A stretch of 64,000 bases of DNA, taken from the NCBI GenBank assembly GCA_963823095.1, contig CAWGKI010000001.1, forward strand, positions 558,001 through 622,000, given 5' to 3'. Source of the DNA: CAIVVT01 sp963823095 (GTDB taxonomy: Bacteria > Acidobacteriota > Terriglobia > Bryobacterales > Bryobacteraceae). Shown one piece after another: positions 1 to 9,082 of this stretch. How positions within the stretch are numbered: position 1 is the stretch's first letter; every line of letters begins with the position of its first letter. Made by a program: the position numbers and the translations under genes. The notes below the pieces were generated by a model. The model saw only the letters and a program-made list of their open reading frames with translations, ran no database searches and was not told the origin of the DNA.

Positions 1-674
1 ACCAAGGCGATATTGCCTTCCTCGTGAATTCCCCGGCCGACCGCGACAATCAGTTCCGCCGCACTTAGATCCAATGCGCGCGCCGACTCCCGATAGGGAG
101 CCTCCGGCTGCTGCCGGATCGCGGCGGCATCGAGCGGCGGCGTGAGCTTCTCCACGGGCGCCGCGCCCTTTTCCAGACTATCGGCGCGAAACGCGCTGGC
201 CTGCAGCGAAGCGAACACGGTCCCCGAACCGCTGGGGCTGTAATCCGCATTTAACTTGCCTTGGAAGAGCTGCCGCTGGAGCACCAGCGTGCCGTCTTCA
301 ACGTGGAATCCGATGGCGTCGCTCACCAGCATCTGGCCCGATCGGGCGGCGAGACGGGGCGCATAGTCGCGCACCCTATAGGTGTGCGGGAACAGCACGA
401 CATCCGGTTGCAGACTGGCAACCAGCCACGAGAGAGCGGCAGTGGCGGCGTCGGCCGTATAGCTGCCCAGCAATTGGTGTTCGAGCGCGATCACTTTCTC
501 AAGCCGGTATGCCGCGAGTTCGGCGGCGAGCGAACCGATTCCCTGCCCGAAGACCACGGCGCAGACAGGCGTATCCAACAGCTTTGAGAGCGCCTGGCCT
601 GCAGCCAGCGTCTCGAACGACATCCGGTTCCACGCGCCGGCGTTCTGCTCGGTCACGACCAGAATGCCGCTCAT
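1..674 (-). CDS. etfA: Electron transfer flavoprotein alpha subunit (partial)
   Basis: The reverse strand reads from an ATG that overlaps the etfB stop as ATGA and stays open to the window edge, giving about 224 residues of an expected 310-330. The N-terminus (MSGILVVTEQ) is the usual ETF alpha/beta Rossmann-like start. Near the truncated end a VGRG motif with a following E marks the beginning of the FAD-binding C-terminal domain, which lies outside the window. With EtfB it forms the heterodimer that accepts electrons from acyl-CoA and related dehydrogenases in the cytoplasm and passes them towards the quinone pool. The 4-bp overlap with etfB shows translational coupling in one transcript. 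No frame break is visible in the part present. Confidence 0.93.
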   Translation of the reverse strand, partial: MSGILVVTEQNAGAWNRMSFETLAAGQALSKLLDTPVCAVVFGQGIGSLAAELAAYRLEKVIALEHQLLGSYTADAATAALSWLVASLQPDVVLFPHTYRVRDYAPRLAARSGQMLVSDAIGFHVEDGTLVLQRQLFQGKLNADYSPSGSGTVFASLQASAFRADSLEKGAAPVEKLTPPLDAAAIRQQPEAPYRESARALDLSAAELIVAVGRGIHEEGNIAL

Positions 675-1441
675 ATCGCTCTCACCTCGTGCTTCAGCTT
701 CTCAACGAGTTGCGCCGCCTGCTCCTGCGGGGTGCCCGTCAGCATTTGAGTCTGCTTCGTGCCGTGCGGCAGATAGACTCTGCGCAATGCGATGCCGGGC
801 GTGGGCACGACGCCAAGTTCCGCGGCAGTCAGCTTGCGGACCTCCTTGGTTTTGGCGCGCTTTATGCCCATCAGCGTGGCGTAACGCAGCCTGGAAATTC
901 CGCTCTGGACGGTAATCAACGCGGGCAGTGGCATCCAGACCGTTTGGAACCAGCCGTCCTCCAATTCGCGCTTGACCTTCAACCGGCCGCCTTCCACTTC
1001 CGCACTCATCACCAGTGTGGCGTGCGGCAAGCCCATCAGTTCGGCCATCACGACGCCCGTCTGGCCGAAGCCGAGATCGTCCGACTGCAAGCCCGTGAGA
1101 ATCAGGTCCGGCTGCTCGGATTCCGCAGCCTTGGCGAGCAACCGCGCCAGGCTGAGCGTATCCCACGCGCCGAGTCCATCTTCCTTGACGTGAATAGCCC
1201 TGTCGGCGCCTTTAGCCAGAGCTTCGCGAATAGTCGACGAGACGCGCTCGGGCCCCGCGCAGAGCGCAATGACCTCGCCGCCATGCTTCTCTTTCAACAG
1301 AAGCGCCTCTTCCAGCGCATACGCGTCGGGCTCGTTCACCTCGTAGCCGAGATCGTTTTCCTCGATCCATTGGCCTGACGGCTCGACGAACAATACCGAA
1401 TCGTGTGCTGGGACCTGCTTGATCGCAACCAGGATTTTCAT
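671..1441 (-). CDS. etfB: Electron transfer flavoprotein beta subunit
   Basis: A 256-aa protein of the usual EtfB length. It starts MKILVAIKQVPAHDS and contains the AMP-binding-region pattern TGLQSDDLGFGQTGVVMAELMG. A longer in-frame reading upstream exists but runs into a dispersed repeat, so I chose the ATG at 1441, which is preceded by a GGGGG-rich ribosome site. It pairs with EtfA, the next gene, whose start overlaps this stop. EtfB binds AMP structurally and helps carry electrons from flavin dehydrogenases to the membrane quinone reductase. The first gene of the operon, with a gene-free repeat-filled region upstream. Confidence 0.95.
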   Translation of the reverse strand: MKILVAIKQVPAHDSVLFVEPSGQWIEENDLGYEVNEPDAYALEEALLLKEKHGGEVIALCAGPERVSSTIREALAKGADRAIHVKEDGLGAWDTLSLARLLAKAAESEQPDLILTGLQSDDLGFGQTGVVMAELMGLPHATLVMSAEVEGGRLKVKRELEDGWFQTVWMPLPALITVQSGISRLRYATLMGIKRAKTKEVRKLTAAELGVVPTPGIALRRVYLPHGTKQTQMLTGTPQEQAAQLVEKLKHEVRAI

Positions 1442-1600
1442 GCATCCCCCTAGGGAATAAAACGAGGCGAAGCCCCAGCCATCAGGGTACAACGCCGCCA
1501 ACACTGCGCAACAACGGTAGAAAACGCCTGTCACACCCTTACAGCCGCGGCGCTGCCCCAAGGGTAGCGCCCCAGCACAGAGCCGCGAACGAGGCGCCGC

Positions 1601-1800
1601 TCCGGGAACCGCCGATCTCCAGATCGGCTCAGTTGCCGCGCGAGCGGCAAGCTGGTGGAACATCCTTCGCGCTGTCGCCGCTCAGACGAGCCGGCTATGC
1701 AGAAGTGACATGGCTACCTCCGCTCCGTCGAAAGCAATTCCCCATCGTTGCCGCCGGCCCGGCAATAGGTGCCGATCTGGAGATCGGCGTTCCCAGGGCG
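1601..1800. repeat. Two facing copies of a dispersed palindromic repeat
   Basis: The 590 bases between etfB and tetR hold no convincing gene. A copy of a repeat lies at 1601-1662 in reverse orientation and another at about 1749-1800 in forward orientation; a third is at 20944-21006. All three centre on an 18-bp palindrome, GCCGATCTCCAGATCGGC (1611-1628) or its complement form (1771-1788, 20979-20996). Around it a shared stretch reads CACCAGCTTGCCGC on one side and CGTTCCCAGG on the other. The rest of 1442-2032 shows nothing I can name. Confidence 0.7.
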
Positions 1801-2032
1801 CATCCGGCGCCGATCGAAGCTTGTGCGCAGACTTTCGACACAAAGCGGCCCAGGCTCAGACCAACTCCACTCGCGGTCCCTGCGGCGCTTAAGAACGGCG
1901 CCGCGACCGCGAGCGATGGCTATTCCATGGGCTGCCGTACGCAGGGGCCGGGCACCTGATCCGCGCTCGGACACTCGGCTTGGGATTCTGGCCGAAAAAA
2001 CTGAAACAATTCGCTGGAATGCGCATCTATCC

Positions 2033-2052
2033 AAATGACCAACCAGTCATTT
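2033..2052. promoter_or_regulatory. Candidate TetR operator upstream of the efflux operon
   Basis: An inverted repeat AAATGAC-N6-GTCATTT lies just before the tetR reading frame. Its TGAC...GTCA core resembles operators of AcrR/QacR-type TetR repressors. Its position inside the longest open frame argues that translation starts downstream, at the GTG at 2073, and suggests that the repressor controls its own operon. Confidence 0.5.
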
Positions 2053-2072
2053 TTCTGAACCGAGCCCAAACC

Positions 2073-2679
2073 GTGCCCCGCACCAAACAAGACGTCGTTA
2101 CCGAATTCCGCTGCTCAGAGATCCTCGAAGCAGCCCGTAAAACTTTTGCAGTTCAAGGGTTTGCCGCCACAACGATGGACGCCATCGCCGAGCAGGCGCA
2201 CATCGCCAAGGGCACTCTTTACCTGTACTTCCCGTCCAAACGCGACATCTACATGGCCGCCCTGCGGCAGGGGATCCGCAACTCTGAACGACGATACAAG
2301 CCGTAAGGTCGCAGCCGCCTCCAGCGTTTTGGACAAACTCCGCACCTTCATTGCCACACGTGTGGAATACTTTGAACAAAACCGGGAATTCTTCCGGATC
2401 TACCACTCCGAGATTGGCAACCTCCTTCCCCACCCCGGCAAACAGGGTGGAGAGGTAAGCGAAATGTACCTCGAACAGGCCCACATGCTGGAGCGTATCT
2501 TGCAGGAGGCGGCCGATCGGGGCGAGATTCGGGATCTGCGGCCCGACGCCACGGCCTTCGCCGTTTGCGACATGACCCGCGGAGTGATCGTACAGCGCAT
2601 GTTGGGTTGGTCGAAGGCTGAGTTGCAGGACGACATACACCATCTGATTGAAGTGATATGGAGAGGAATTGCCGCATGA
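2073..2679 (+). CDS. TetR-family repressor (one frame break)
   Basis: The N-terminal third is a classic TetR DNA-binding domain: SEILEAARKTFAVQGFAATTMDAIAEQ followed by the helix-turn-helix AHIAKGTLYLYFPSKRDIY. At about 2281 the frame moves by one base (an extra base), and the neighbouring frame then gives a normal ligand-binding C-terminus ending ...EVIWRGIAA at 2679. The combined protein is about 200 aa, normal for the family. I chose GTG 2073 because a palindromic operator sits at 2033-2052. The stop overlaps the next start (ATGA), so this is the first gene of the efflux operon and its likely repressor. The break may be a sequencing indel, since five nearby genes share the same defect. Confidence 0.85.
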
Positions 2680-4135
2680 GAGCAATCGTCCCGGCAGTGC
2701 TGGCGACAGTGCTGACCCTCATAAGCACAGGCCCAGGGTCGGCCCAGGAGGTGGGCTCCGGCCAATCCGTGTTGCCGGTGCCCGGAGCGCCCAGGCCCAT
2801 GAGCCTCTACCCTTCCCAGGCGCAGGGCCAGTATCTCGGCGGCGTGACACAGGGAACCGCGACCGACGGCGAATTAGCACTGTCGCTCGACGAAGCCATC
2901 CAAAGAGGACTTGAAGAACAACCTCGGCACGCTGGTGAACGACCAGGAGCGCCGGCGCAGCGCCGCTGAGCGCCTGAAGACGCTCGCCGACCTGCTCCCC
3001 AACCTCTCGGCCCACGTGCAGGGTTCGGAGCAGCAGATCAATCTGGCAGCCTTTGGCTTCAGCAATTTCCCAGGAATCGCGCCGATCGTCGGACCCTTCG
3101 GAATCTTCGACGCCCGCGCCTACGTGACCCAGCGCGTGCTCGATTTCAAGTCGATTCGCAGCACCCAGGCGAGCGGCCAGGTCGCGAAAGCCACTGAGCA
3201 AAGCTACCAGAACAGCCGCGATACGGTGACGCTGGTGGTCGGCGGACTCTACCTGCAGGCCGTGGCGGGCGAGAGCCGGGTTGAATCCGAGCGCGTGCAG
3301 GTCAAGACGGCCGAAGCGGTCTATACCCAGGCCGTGGACTTCAAGAAATCCGGAGTGATCCCCGCCATCGACGTGCTGCGCGCTCAAGTGGAACTCCAAG
3401 CAGACCGGCAGCGCCTGGTCTCGGCCGAAAACGACTTTGAAAAGATGAAACTCAGCCTGGCTCAGGCGATCGGGCTGCCGCTGGGGCAGCAGATTCCGTC
3501 TGACCGACAGGCTGTCTCCGGAGTCGGCCCCGGCCGTGACGCTGCAACAGGCTCTGGACCAGGCCTACGACAATCGTTCGGACTACCGCAGCGCGCAGTC
3601 AATGGTGAAGGCCGCCGAGTTCTCACGACGGGCTGCCGCCGCGGAGCGCTATCCGACCGTGGGCGCCAGCTTCGACTACGGCACAATCGGCCAGAGCATC
3701 GCTCAAAATCACGGGACGTTCACAGCCGCTATCGGCGTGAACATTCCCATCTACGAGGGCGGGCGGACAGACGCGAAGATCACCGAAGCGGACGCCGCGC
3801 TCAAGCAGCGCGAAGCCGAGCGGGATGCCCTGCGCAGCCGCATCGAGTTTGAAGTGCGAACTGTCTTCCTCGACCTGAAGTCCACGCTCGACCAGGTCAC
3901 ACTGGCTCGCAACGCCCAGGAGCTTGCGGAAACCCAAGTCGCGCAAGCCCGGGACCGCTTCGCGGCGGGCGTCGCCACCAGCCTGGAGGTGGTGCAGGCG
4001 CAGCAGGCGCTGGCCGTGGCGAGCGATAGCTACATCTCCAGTCTTTTTAACTACAACCTGGCCAAGGGCTCGCTGGCCCGCACGGCGGGTCAGGCCGAGA
4101 AGCTGTTTCGCCTGTTCGTCTTAGGTGACAAGTGA
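2676..4135 (+). CDS. TolC-family outer-membrane efflux channel (two frame breaks)
   Basis: The start at 2676 overlaps the tetR stop and gives a signal peptide (MRAIVPAVLATVLTLISTG, then SAQ). The mature part has the repeated long helical segments of the outer membrane efflux protein family: a first repeat with AIQRGL...NNLGTLVNDQERRRSAAERL and a second with TLQQALDQAYDNRSDYRSA. The sequence crosses three frames, with one extra base near 2908 and another near 3497; joined, it gives about 480 aa, the expected TolC length. It should form the outer-membrane exit duct for the EmrA/EmrB-like pump encoded next. Both breaks are single-base and the protein is conserved on each side, so I favour sequence error over decay. 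Confidence 0.85.
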
Positions 4136-4173
4136 GCGGCGGCAAGAAAGAGCGGAATTCGGAGCGGACAATT

Positions 4174-5451
4174 ATGAGCGAAGCAACAGCCCCTCAGGGC
4201 GGCAATACTCCAGTCAATCAAACAGAGGACCTCACCACCGATACGCCGCGGCCTTCGCGCCTGCGTTCGGTGCTGCTTGTCATCGCAATTCTCGCCGTGG
4301 TGGGCGGATTCTTCGCCTGGCGCTACTTCTCAGCGCGCGAATCTACCGACGACGCACAGATCGAAGGCCACGTGCACCCCATCGCGGCGCGCGTTGGCGG
4401 CACCGTGATCAATCTGGCCGTCCAGGATAACCAGTGGGTGGAGTCGGGCGCGGTGCTCGCGCAGCTCGATCCGAAGGACTACCAGGTGGCTCTCGACCGC
4501 GCCAGGGCCGACCTGGCGGAAGCCGAGGCGGCGCTGGCCGGCAGCCGCATCGACGTGCCCATCGCCACCACCACCACAGGCAGCGTCCTCACGCAGTCGA
4601 CCGCGGGAGTGGCCGAAGCTCAGGCGTCGTTGAAGACCACCGAACAGACGATCGCGATGGCCAAGGCGCGGCTCGATTCCGCACGCGCTACCGTGCAGCA
4701 GGTCCAGGCGAATTATGACCGGGCCGCGAAGGATGTCGAGCGCTTCCGGTCCCTCGTCGCGAAAGAAGAGATCTCGCAGCAGCAGTTCGATGCCGCGGTG
4801 GCACAGGCCGACTCGCTGAAAGCCAGTCTGGATGCCGCCCAGGCGCAGGTTATCGAAGCCCAGGCGAACGTGCGTACCCAGGAAAGCGCCACGAATCGCG
4901 ACAGGGCAAAACTGAACCAGTCGGTCGCGGCCGAGCTGCGGGCGCACACCGGCCCGCAGCAGGTCGCGGTGGCGCAATCGCGTGCAAAGTCGGCTGCGGC
5001 CCGGGTGGAGATGGCCAAGGCTTCGGTTGCTCAAGCCGAGTTGAATCTGCAGTACACCACCATCAAAGCGCCGGTGGCGGGGGTCGTCAGCAATCGCAGC
5101 GTGGAGTTGGGCCAGATCATTGGACCCGGGCAGCCGCTGATGGCCGTCATTCCCACGGAGGACATTTGGGTGGTCGCCAACTTCAAGGAGACTCAGCTTC
5201 ATAAAATGAAACCGGGTCAAAAAGTGTCGATCGCCGTGGACGCCGACGGACGGGAATACGAAGGCCACGTGGACAGCCTTGCCGGAGCGACCGGCGCGCG
5301 GTTCAGCCTGCTCCCGCCCGAAAACGCAACCGGGAATTATGTGAAAGTAGTCCAGCGCGTGCCCGTGAAGATCGTCTTCGAGCCCGGCCAGGACAAGGAG
5401 CACCGCTTGCGTCCGGGACTGTCGGTTGAACCCTCGGTCTATACCAGATAG
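4174..5451 (+). CDS. EmrA/HlyD-type membrane fusion protein
   Basis: A 425-aa periplasmic adaptor. One transmembrane helix (RSVLLVIAILAVVGGFFAW) sits near the N-terminus. It is followed by a split biotinyl-lipoyl domain (first half RVGGTVINLAVQDNQWVESG, second half IKAPVAGVVSNRSVELGQII), a long alpha-helical hairpin rich in A, Q and K, and a beta-barrel region. The frame is open from a GTG at 4132 overlapping the tolC stop, but ATG 4174 has a GGAG ribosome site at good spacing. It links the inner-membrane MFS pump (6082-7674) to the TolC-type channel. This is the EmrA class, as expected next to a DHA2-family transporter. Confidence 0.92.
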   Translation: MSEATAPQGGNTPVNQTEDLTTDTPRPSRLRSVLLVIAILAVVGGFFAWRYFSARESTDDAQIEGHVHPIAARVGGTVINLAVQDNQWVESGAVLAQLDPKDYQVALDRARADLAEAEAALAGSRIDVPIATTTTGSVLTQSTAGVAEAQASLKTTEQTIAMAKARLDSARATVQQVQANYDRAAKDVERFRSLVAKEEISQQQFDAAVAQADSLKASLDAAQAQVIEAQANVRTQESATNRDRAKLNQSVAAELRAHTGPQQVAVAQSRAKSAAARVEMAKASVAQAELNLQYTTIKAPVAGVVSNRSVELGQIIGPGQPLMAVIPTEDIWVVANFKETQLHKMKPGQKVSIAVDADGREYEGHVDSLAGATGARFSLLPPENATGNYVKVVQRVPVKIVFEPGQDKEHRLRPGLSVEPSVYTR

Positions 5452-5460
5452 GAGCGTGCG

Positions 5461-6078
5461 ATGTATCGCGTACTGACAGTCTCTCGGGAATACGGAAGCG
5501 GCGGGATTTTCGTAGCGCGCCGGGCAGCCGAGCAGTTGGGCTGGAAACTGCTCGACTCGGCCCTGATCGAGGCGATCGTCGAGAAGGCGAATGTCGATCC
5601 CTCGGTGGCCAAACGCTACGACGAGAAAGTGGACCCCTGGCTGCATCGCGTCAGCCGGAAAGCCCTCTGGCATGGCGCTTTCGATAGCGTCGCGCAGTTG
5701 AGCGATACCGATGTCTTCGACGCCCAGACCGTGGCCATTCTTACCCGGCGCGTGATCGAGGAGGCCGCTGAAATCGGCGGATGCGTCATTGTCGGACGGG
5801 GCGGCCAATGCCTGCTGTCGGATCGTCCGGACGCGTTTCACGTCTTCATTCACGCGCCGCGCACCTTCCGCCTGAAACTTCTGCGCGAACGCCTGGGGGA
5901 CCGGGACGACCTGGAACAGGCCATGGAGACGACCGATCACGAACGCGCCGATTACATCCGCCTGCATTACAACCGCGACATGTACGACCGCCACCTCTAC
6001 GACCTGATGCTGAATACACGCCGGGGCCTCGAAATGGCCACGCGCGTCGTGCTGTACGAAATGGGCTTTGGAGAATAG
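5461..6078 (+). CDS. Cytidylate-kinase-like protein inside the efflux operon
   Basis: A 205-aa protein starting MYRVLTVSREYGSGG, the modified P-loop start of the cytidylate-kinase-like family (Cytidylate_kin2 type). Further matches are VIVGRGGQCLL and a C-terminal region with RxxYIRLHYNRDMYD. Unlike canonical Cmk the P-loop lacks the usual GPxGxGK form, so the substrate is uncertain. It lies 10 bp after the EmrA-like gene and 4 bp before the MFS gene and so is cotranscribed with a drug pump. Whether it phosphorylates a nucleotide or a pump substrate cannot be told from sequence. Confidence 0.8.
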   Translation: MYRVLTVSREYGSGGIFVARRAAEQLGWKLLDSALIEAIVEKANVDPSVAKRYDEKVDPWLHRVSRKALWHGAFDSVAQLSDTDVFDAQTVAILTRRVIEEAAEIGGCVIVGRGGQCLLSDRPDAFHVFIHAPRTFRLKLLRERLGDRDDLEQAMETTDHERADYIRLHYNRDMYDRHLYDLMLNTRRGLEMATRVVLYEMGFGE

Positions 6079-6081
6079 CGA

Positions 6082-7674
6082 GTGAGCGCAGAGACGACGC
6101 AGCCGGGCGCCAATCAACCGATCATCAACCCGCCGATCATCAACCCATGGATCATCGCCATGGCGGTAATGTTGAGCACCTTCATGGAAGTGCTCGATAC
6201 CACGGTGGTCAACGTGGCCCTGCCGCATATCGCGGGCAGCGTCTCGGCCACCGAGGACGAGGCCACCTGGGCCCTGACTTCTTATCTGGTCGCCAACGCC
6301 ATCATTCTGCCCATGGCCGGCTGGCTCGCTCAGTACTTCGGGCGCAAACGGCTCCTGCTCGCCTCGACCATCGGCTTTACCATATCCTCCGCACTGTGCG
6401 GCTTCGCTCCGAACCTTCCGCTGCTGATCGTGTTCCGCGTCATGCAGGGTTTGTGCGGCGGACCGCTCCAGCCACTGTCGCAAGCCATCCTGCTGGAATC
6501 CTTCAAGCCCGAAGACCGGGGCAAAGCAATGGGCTTCTGGGGCCTGGGGATTGTCGTCGCGCCGGTGCTCGGCCCGGTGCTCGGCGGCTGGCTGACTGAC
6601 AGCTATAGTTGGCGCTGGATCTTCTATATCAACATCCCGATTGGCATCCTGTCCGTCATCATGGCCAAACTCTACATCTTCGACCCGGTGTATATGAAGC
6701 GGAAGGCGGGCGGAATCGACGTGTGGGGCATCGGCATGCTGGCGCTTGGAATTGGCGCGCTGCAGGTCTTGCTCGACAAGGGCCAGCAGGACGACTGGTT
6801 TGAGTCGCACTTCATCGTCTCGCTGGCGGTGATCAGCGCGGTGAGCCTGACGGCCTTCATCTTCCGTTCCCTGAAGATCAGGAACCCGATCGTGAACTTG
6901 CGGGTGTTCAAGGAACGCACCTATGCCACCGGGGTGTTCCTGATGACAGTTCTCGGCTTCGTCCTCTACGGCAGCCTGGTGCTAATACCCGTCTGGCTGC
7001 AGACTCTGCTCGGCTACCCCGCTCTCGCGGCCGGCATCACCATGAGCCCTCGAGGACTGGGATCGATGCTCGGCATGCCGTTCGTCGGGATGCTGATCGG
7101 AAGGTATGACGCCCGGAAGTTTCTCGCCGCCGGGCTCTTCATCGCGTCCCTGACGCTGTTCCGCTTCTCCCAACTCAGCGCCAACGTGGGCTACTGGGAC
7201 CTGTTCTGGCCGCAGTTCGTCCAGGGCATTTCACTGTCGCTGCTGTTCGTCCCGCTGACCACCATCACGATGAACCGCATCGCCAAAGAGAACATGGGCA
7301 ACGCCACCAGCCTGTTCAACCTGTTGCGCAATATCGGCGGCAGCGTGGGCATCGCGGGCGTCATCACGATGTTCGCGCGCAGGCAACAGACCTTCACGAA
7401 CTCGATGAGCGCGCACGTGACGCCGTATTCTCCCAAGACCCAGGCCATGCAGCATGGATTGCAGTCGATGTTCCAGGCGTCGGGTTCGGACCCGGTGACC
7501 GCTTCGCATCAGGCCTACGTCAGCATGTTCGGCATGGTGCAGCGCCAGGCGGTGATGCTCTCGTTCCTGGACGTGTTCCAGCTTCTAGGCCTGATTTTCA
7601 TGTTGATGATCCCGCTGATCCTCATCATGAAGCGGCCCAGCAAAGGCACATCGACCGATATCGCGGCTCACTGA
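6082..7674 (+). CDS. DHA2-family MFS multidrug transporter (EmrB/QacA type)
   Basis: A 530-aa inner-membrane transporter with about 14 hydrophobic segments. Family signatures are LDTTVVNVALPHIAGS in the first helix, the A-like motif GWLAQYFGRKRLLL after helix 2, and motif C GLGIVVAPVLGPVLGGWL in helix 5. The GTG start at 6082 follows the kinase-like gene by 3 bp. It is predicted to be the proton-driven pump of the tripartite system with the EmrA-like adaptor and TolC-like channel upstream, exporting hydrophobic compounds across both membranes. It is the last gene of the operon; a large hairpin repeat begins 43 bp after its stop. Confidence 0.93.
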   Translation: MSAETTQPGANQPIINPPIINPWIIAMAVMLSTFMEVLDTTVVNVALPHIAGSVSATEDEATWALTSYLVANAIILPMAGWLAQYFGRKRLLLASTIGFTISSALCGFAPNLPLLIVFRVMQGLCGGPLQPLSQAILLESFKPEDRGKAMGFWGLGIVVAPVLGPVLGGWLTDSYSWRWIFYINIPIGILSVIMAKLYIFDPVYMKRKAGGIDVWGIGMLALGIGALQVLLDKGQQDDWFESHFIVSLAVISAVSLTAFIFRSLKIRNPIVNLRVFKERTYATGVFLMTVLGFVLYGSLVLIPVWLQTLLGYPALAAGITMSPRGLGSMLGMPFVGMLIGRYDARKFLAAGLFIASLTLFRFSQLSANVGYWDLFWPQFVQGISLSLLFVPLTTITMNRIAKENMGNATSLFNLLRNIGGSVGIAGVITMFARRQQTFTNSMSAHVTPYSPKTQAMQHGLQSMFQASGSDPVTASHQAYVSMFGMVQRQAVMLSFLDVFQLLGLIFMLMIPLILIMKRPSKGTSTDIAAH

Positions 7675-7716
7675 CCGGAACGCCCGAAACCTCGCCTCCG
7701 CCGCGCACGCGTTTTC

Positions 7717-8085
7717 TCTGAAGATCTGGCTGTCGATTATGCGGCGCTTGCACTCCGAGTCATCGGCAGCACCGATCTCTTCATGACCGGCTGACCGATC
7801 ACCCCCAGCGATGAAGATGACATGTCCGTCTCCGAGCACCGGGAATGCAACGCGGACATAGATGCGGCCGTCGGCGACAACGAATAACCTGCGAGCACTG
7901 AGCCCGAACGAAGAGAGGGGTCCCGTGGAAGCGGCCTCGGCGCTGGGTGGAAATCAACGGAAGCGCGGCGCCGATTGAGGACCGCAAAGCGGAGGAAAGT
8001 TCCGGGGACCCCTCTTCGTTCGTGGCTCGGTGCTGACAACGGCTGGAAGTACAAGCGCCCCGTTATCCGCAGCCAGATTTTCAGA
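7717..8085. repeat. Large nested-hairpin repeat, copy A
   Basis: The inner arms at 7894-7924 and 8004-8034 are near-perfect reverse complements (31 nt each) around a loop of about 79 nt. Outer arms also pair: TCTGAAGATCTGGCTG at 7717 against CAGCCAGATTTTCAGA at 8070. Flanking modules (GATCTCTTCATGACCGGC and AAGATGACATGTCCGTCTCC) recur in the copies at 9.1-9.4, 40.4-40.8 and 51.6-51.9 kb. No protein is encoded; apparent frames reading STEPRTKR come from the arms. Confidence 0.8.
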
Positions 8086-8194
8086 GCAACCGCGTACGGC
8101 AGCGAGCGGCTATCGGCTGGGGGCTTGAACCCTCATGTTGACTTGACCGATCCGCCGGTCGCTGGGGGATTCGTGCTTGTCCAGGCTGGGCAGT

Positions 8195-8283
8195 TCTCTT
8201 CGTTCGCTGTTCTGTGCTGGGGGCAGACGCACGACTTTCACTGTTTGGGGGTGAACGGTCTGCCGGTCATGGAAAGATCGGTG
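8195..8283 (-). repeat. Partial copy of the large hairpin repeat
   Basis: Reverse-oriented left part of the 7.7-8.1 kb element: one arm (CTCTTCGTTCG...GTGCTGG) followed by the module GGTCTGCCGGTCATGGAAAG. The second arm is absent. Confidence 0.55.
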
Positions 8284-8294
8284 CGGCCCTTTGT

Positions 8295-8949
8295 CTACCC
8301 GTTCTCGGCCTTCGCGCCGGGCATGCGGCTCTTGAGCAAAGCGATCTGCCCTCCGTGATTCGATTCGTGCTCGCACACGTGAAACAACTTGCACAGGTTG
8401 TTGGTGGGTCCCCACGGCCAGGTCTTGTCCACCGCCAATAGCCATTCGTCGTCGCGTTTACGAAACTCGGCGAGCGACTTCTCCCTGATGTCTTGCAACA
8501 TCTTCAGGTAATAGTCCAGATCATGGCCCTTGATGCGCCTGGCGCCCGGGTTCTCCTAATTCCATGGGGATTCCCCAGTCCTTGAAGGCCGGACTCTTCT
8601 CGACCTCACGCACATCGACCTGGTCAAATACGTTGAGCTGATATAGCTTCTCGGTCGCCGCCAGATGGTGCAGCAGAGCGCCGGTCCGGTTGGCCTTGTT
8701 GTCGAGGAGAAAGTCGAGCTGTTCCTGGGTCAGGCCTTTCACGATCCGCAGGACCTTTTCACGCATCCATGTCAGCTCGGAGACCAGGGTGCCTATCTGT
8801 GGGGAGTAGCCCGGCAGGGGGCCGAGCACGTTCGGCAGCACGGCGGCGGCTGGCGCGGCCGTGTTTGCGACAAGAGCCGAAGCGGCGGCCGTTTGGAGGA
8901 AATGCCGGCGGCTCTGACCAATGAATTCGAAATGGTGGGTGAGTGGCAT
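8295..8949 (-). CDS. Tat-exported DinB-like protein (one frame break)
   Basis: Read on the minus strand from ATG 8949, the protein begins with a twin-arginine signal (GQSRRHFLQTAAASALVAN, then alanine-rich). A DinB-like helical bundle follows: LVSELTWMREKVLRIVKGLTQEQLD, HHLAATEKLY and, near the end, HVCEHESNHGGQIALLK, a histidine pattern typical of DinB metal sites. One extra base within CCCGGG at 8546-8551 shifts the frame; read across it the sequence continues GARRIKGHDLDYYLKM into the downstream frame. The total is about 217 aa. DinB-fold proteins are often thiol-dependent metalloenzymes of unknown substrate, and the exported form here would act in the periplasm. I infer a sequence indel, not decay. 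Confidence 0.75.
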
Positions 8950-9082
8950 CGCGGTTGGTTCTCCAATCGTGGACAATTTCGTATAGGTTAACCCACAAGG
9001 CAAGTTTGCGCGAGATCCTTCCCGCAACCGCTGCGCTTCGGCCGACGGAACGCTCACCCCGATGATGAAGATCGACCATTAT

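Noticed and set aside
509..1378. 289-codon plus-strand frame opposite etfAB
   Set aside because: Overlaps two conserved genes on the other strand and has the Arg/Gln-rich composition of a shadow frame.
1442..2032. Possible CRISPR or direct-repeat array from the clustered palindromes
   Set aside because: Only two oppositely oriented copies, no regular spacing, no cas genes in the window.
4330..6810. 826-codon open frame on the minus strand opposite emrA, the kinase-like gene and the MFS gene
   Set aside because: It is the mirror of three well-recognised genes, His/Arg-rich with no domain; it arises from GC-rich codon bias.
8041..8445. Overlapping small frames of about 110-130 codons on both strands
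   Set aside because: They run through repeat modules and the end of the DinB-like gene; no ribosome site or domain.
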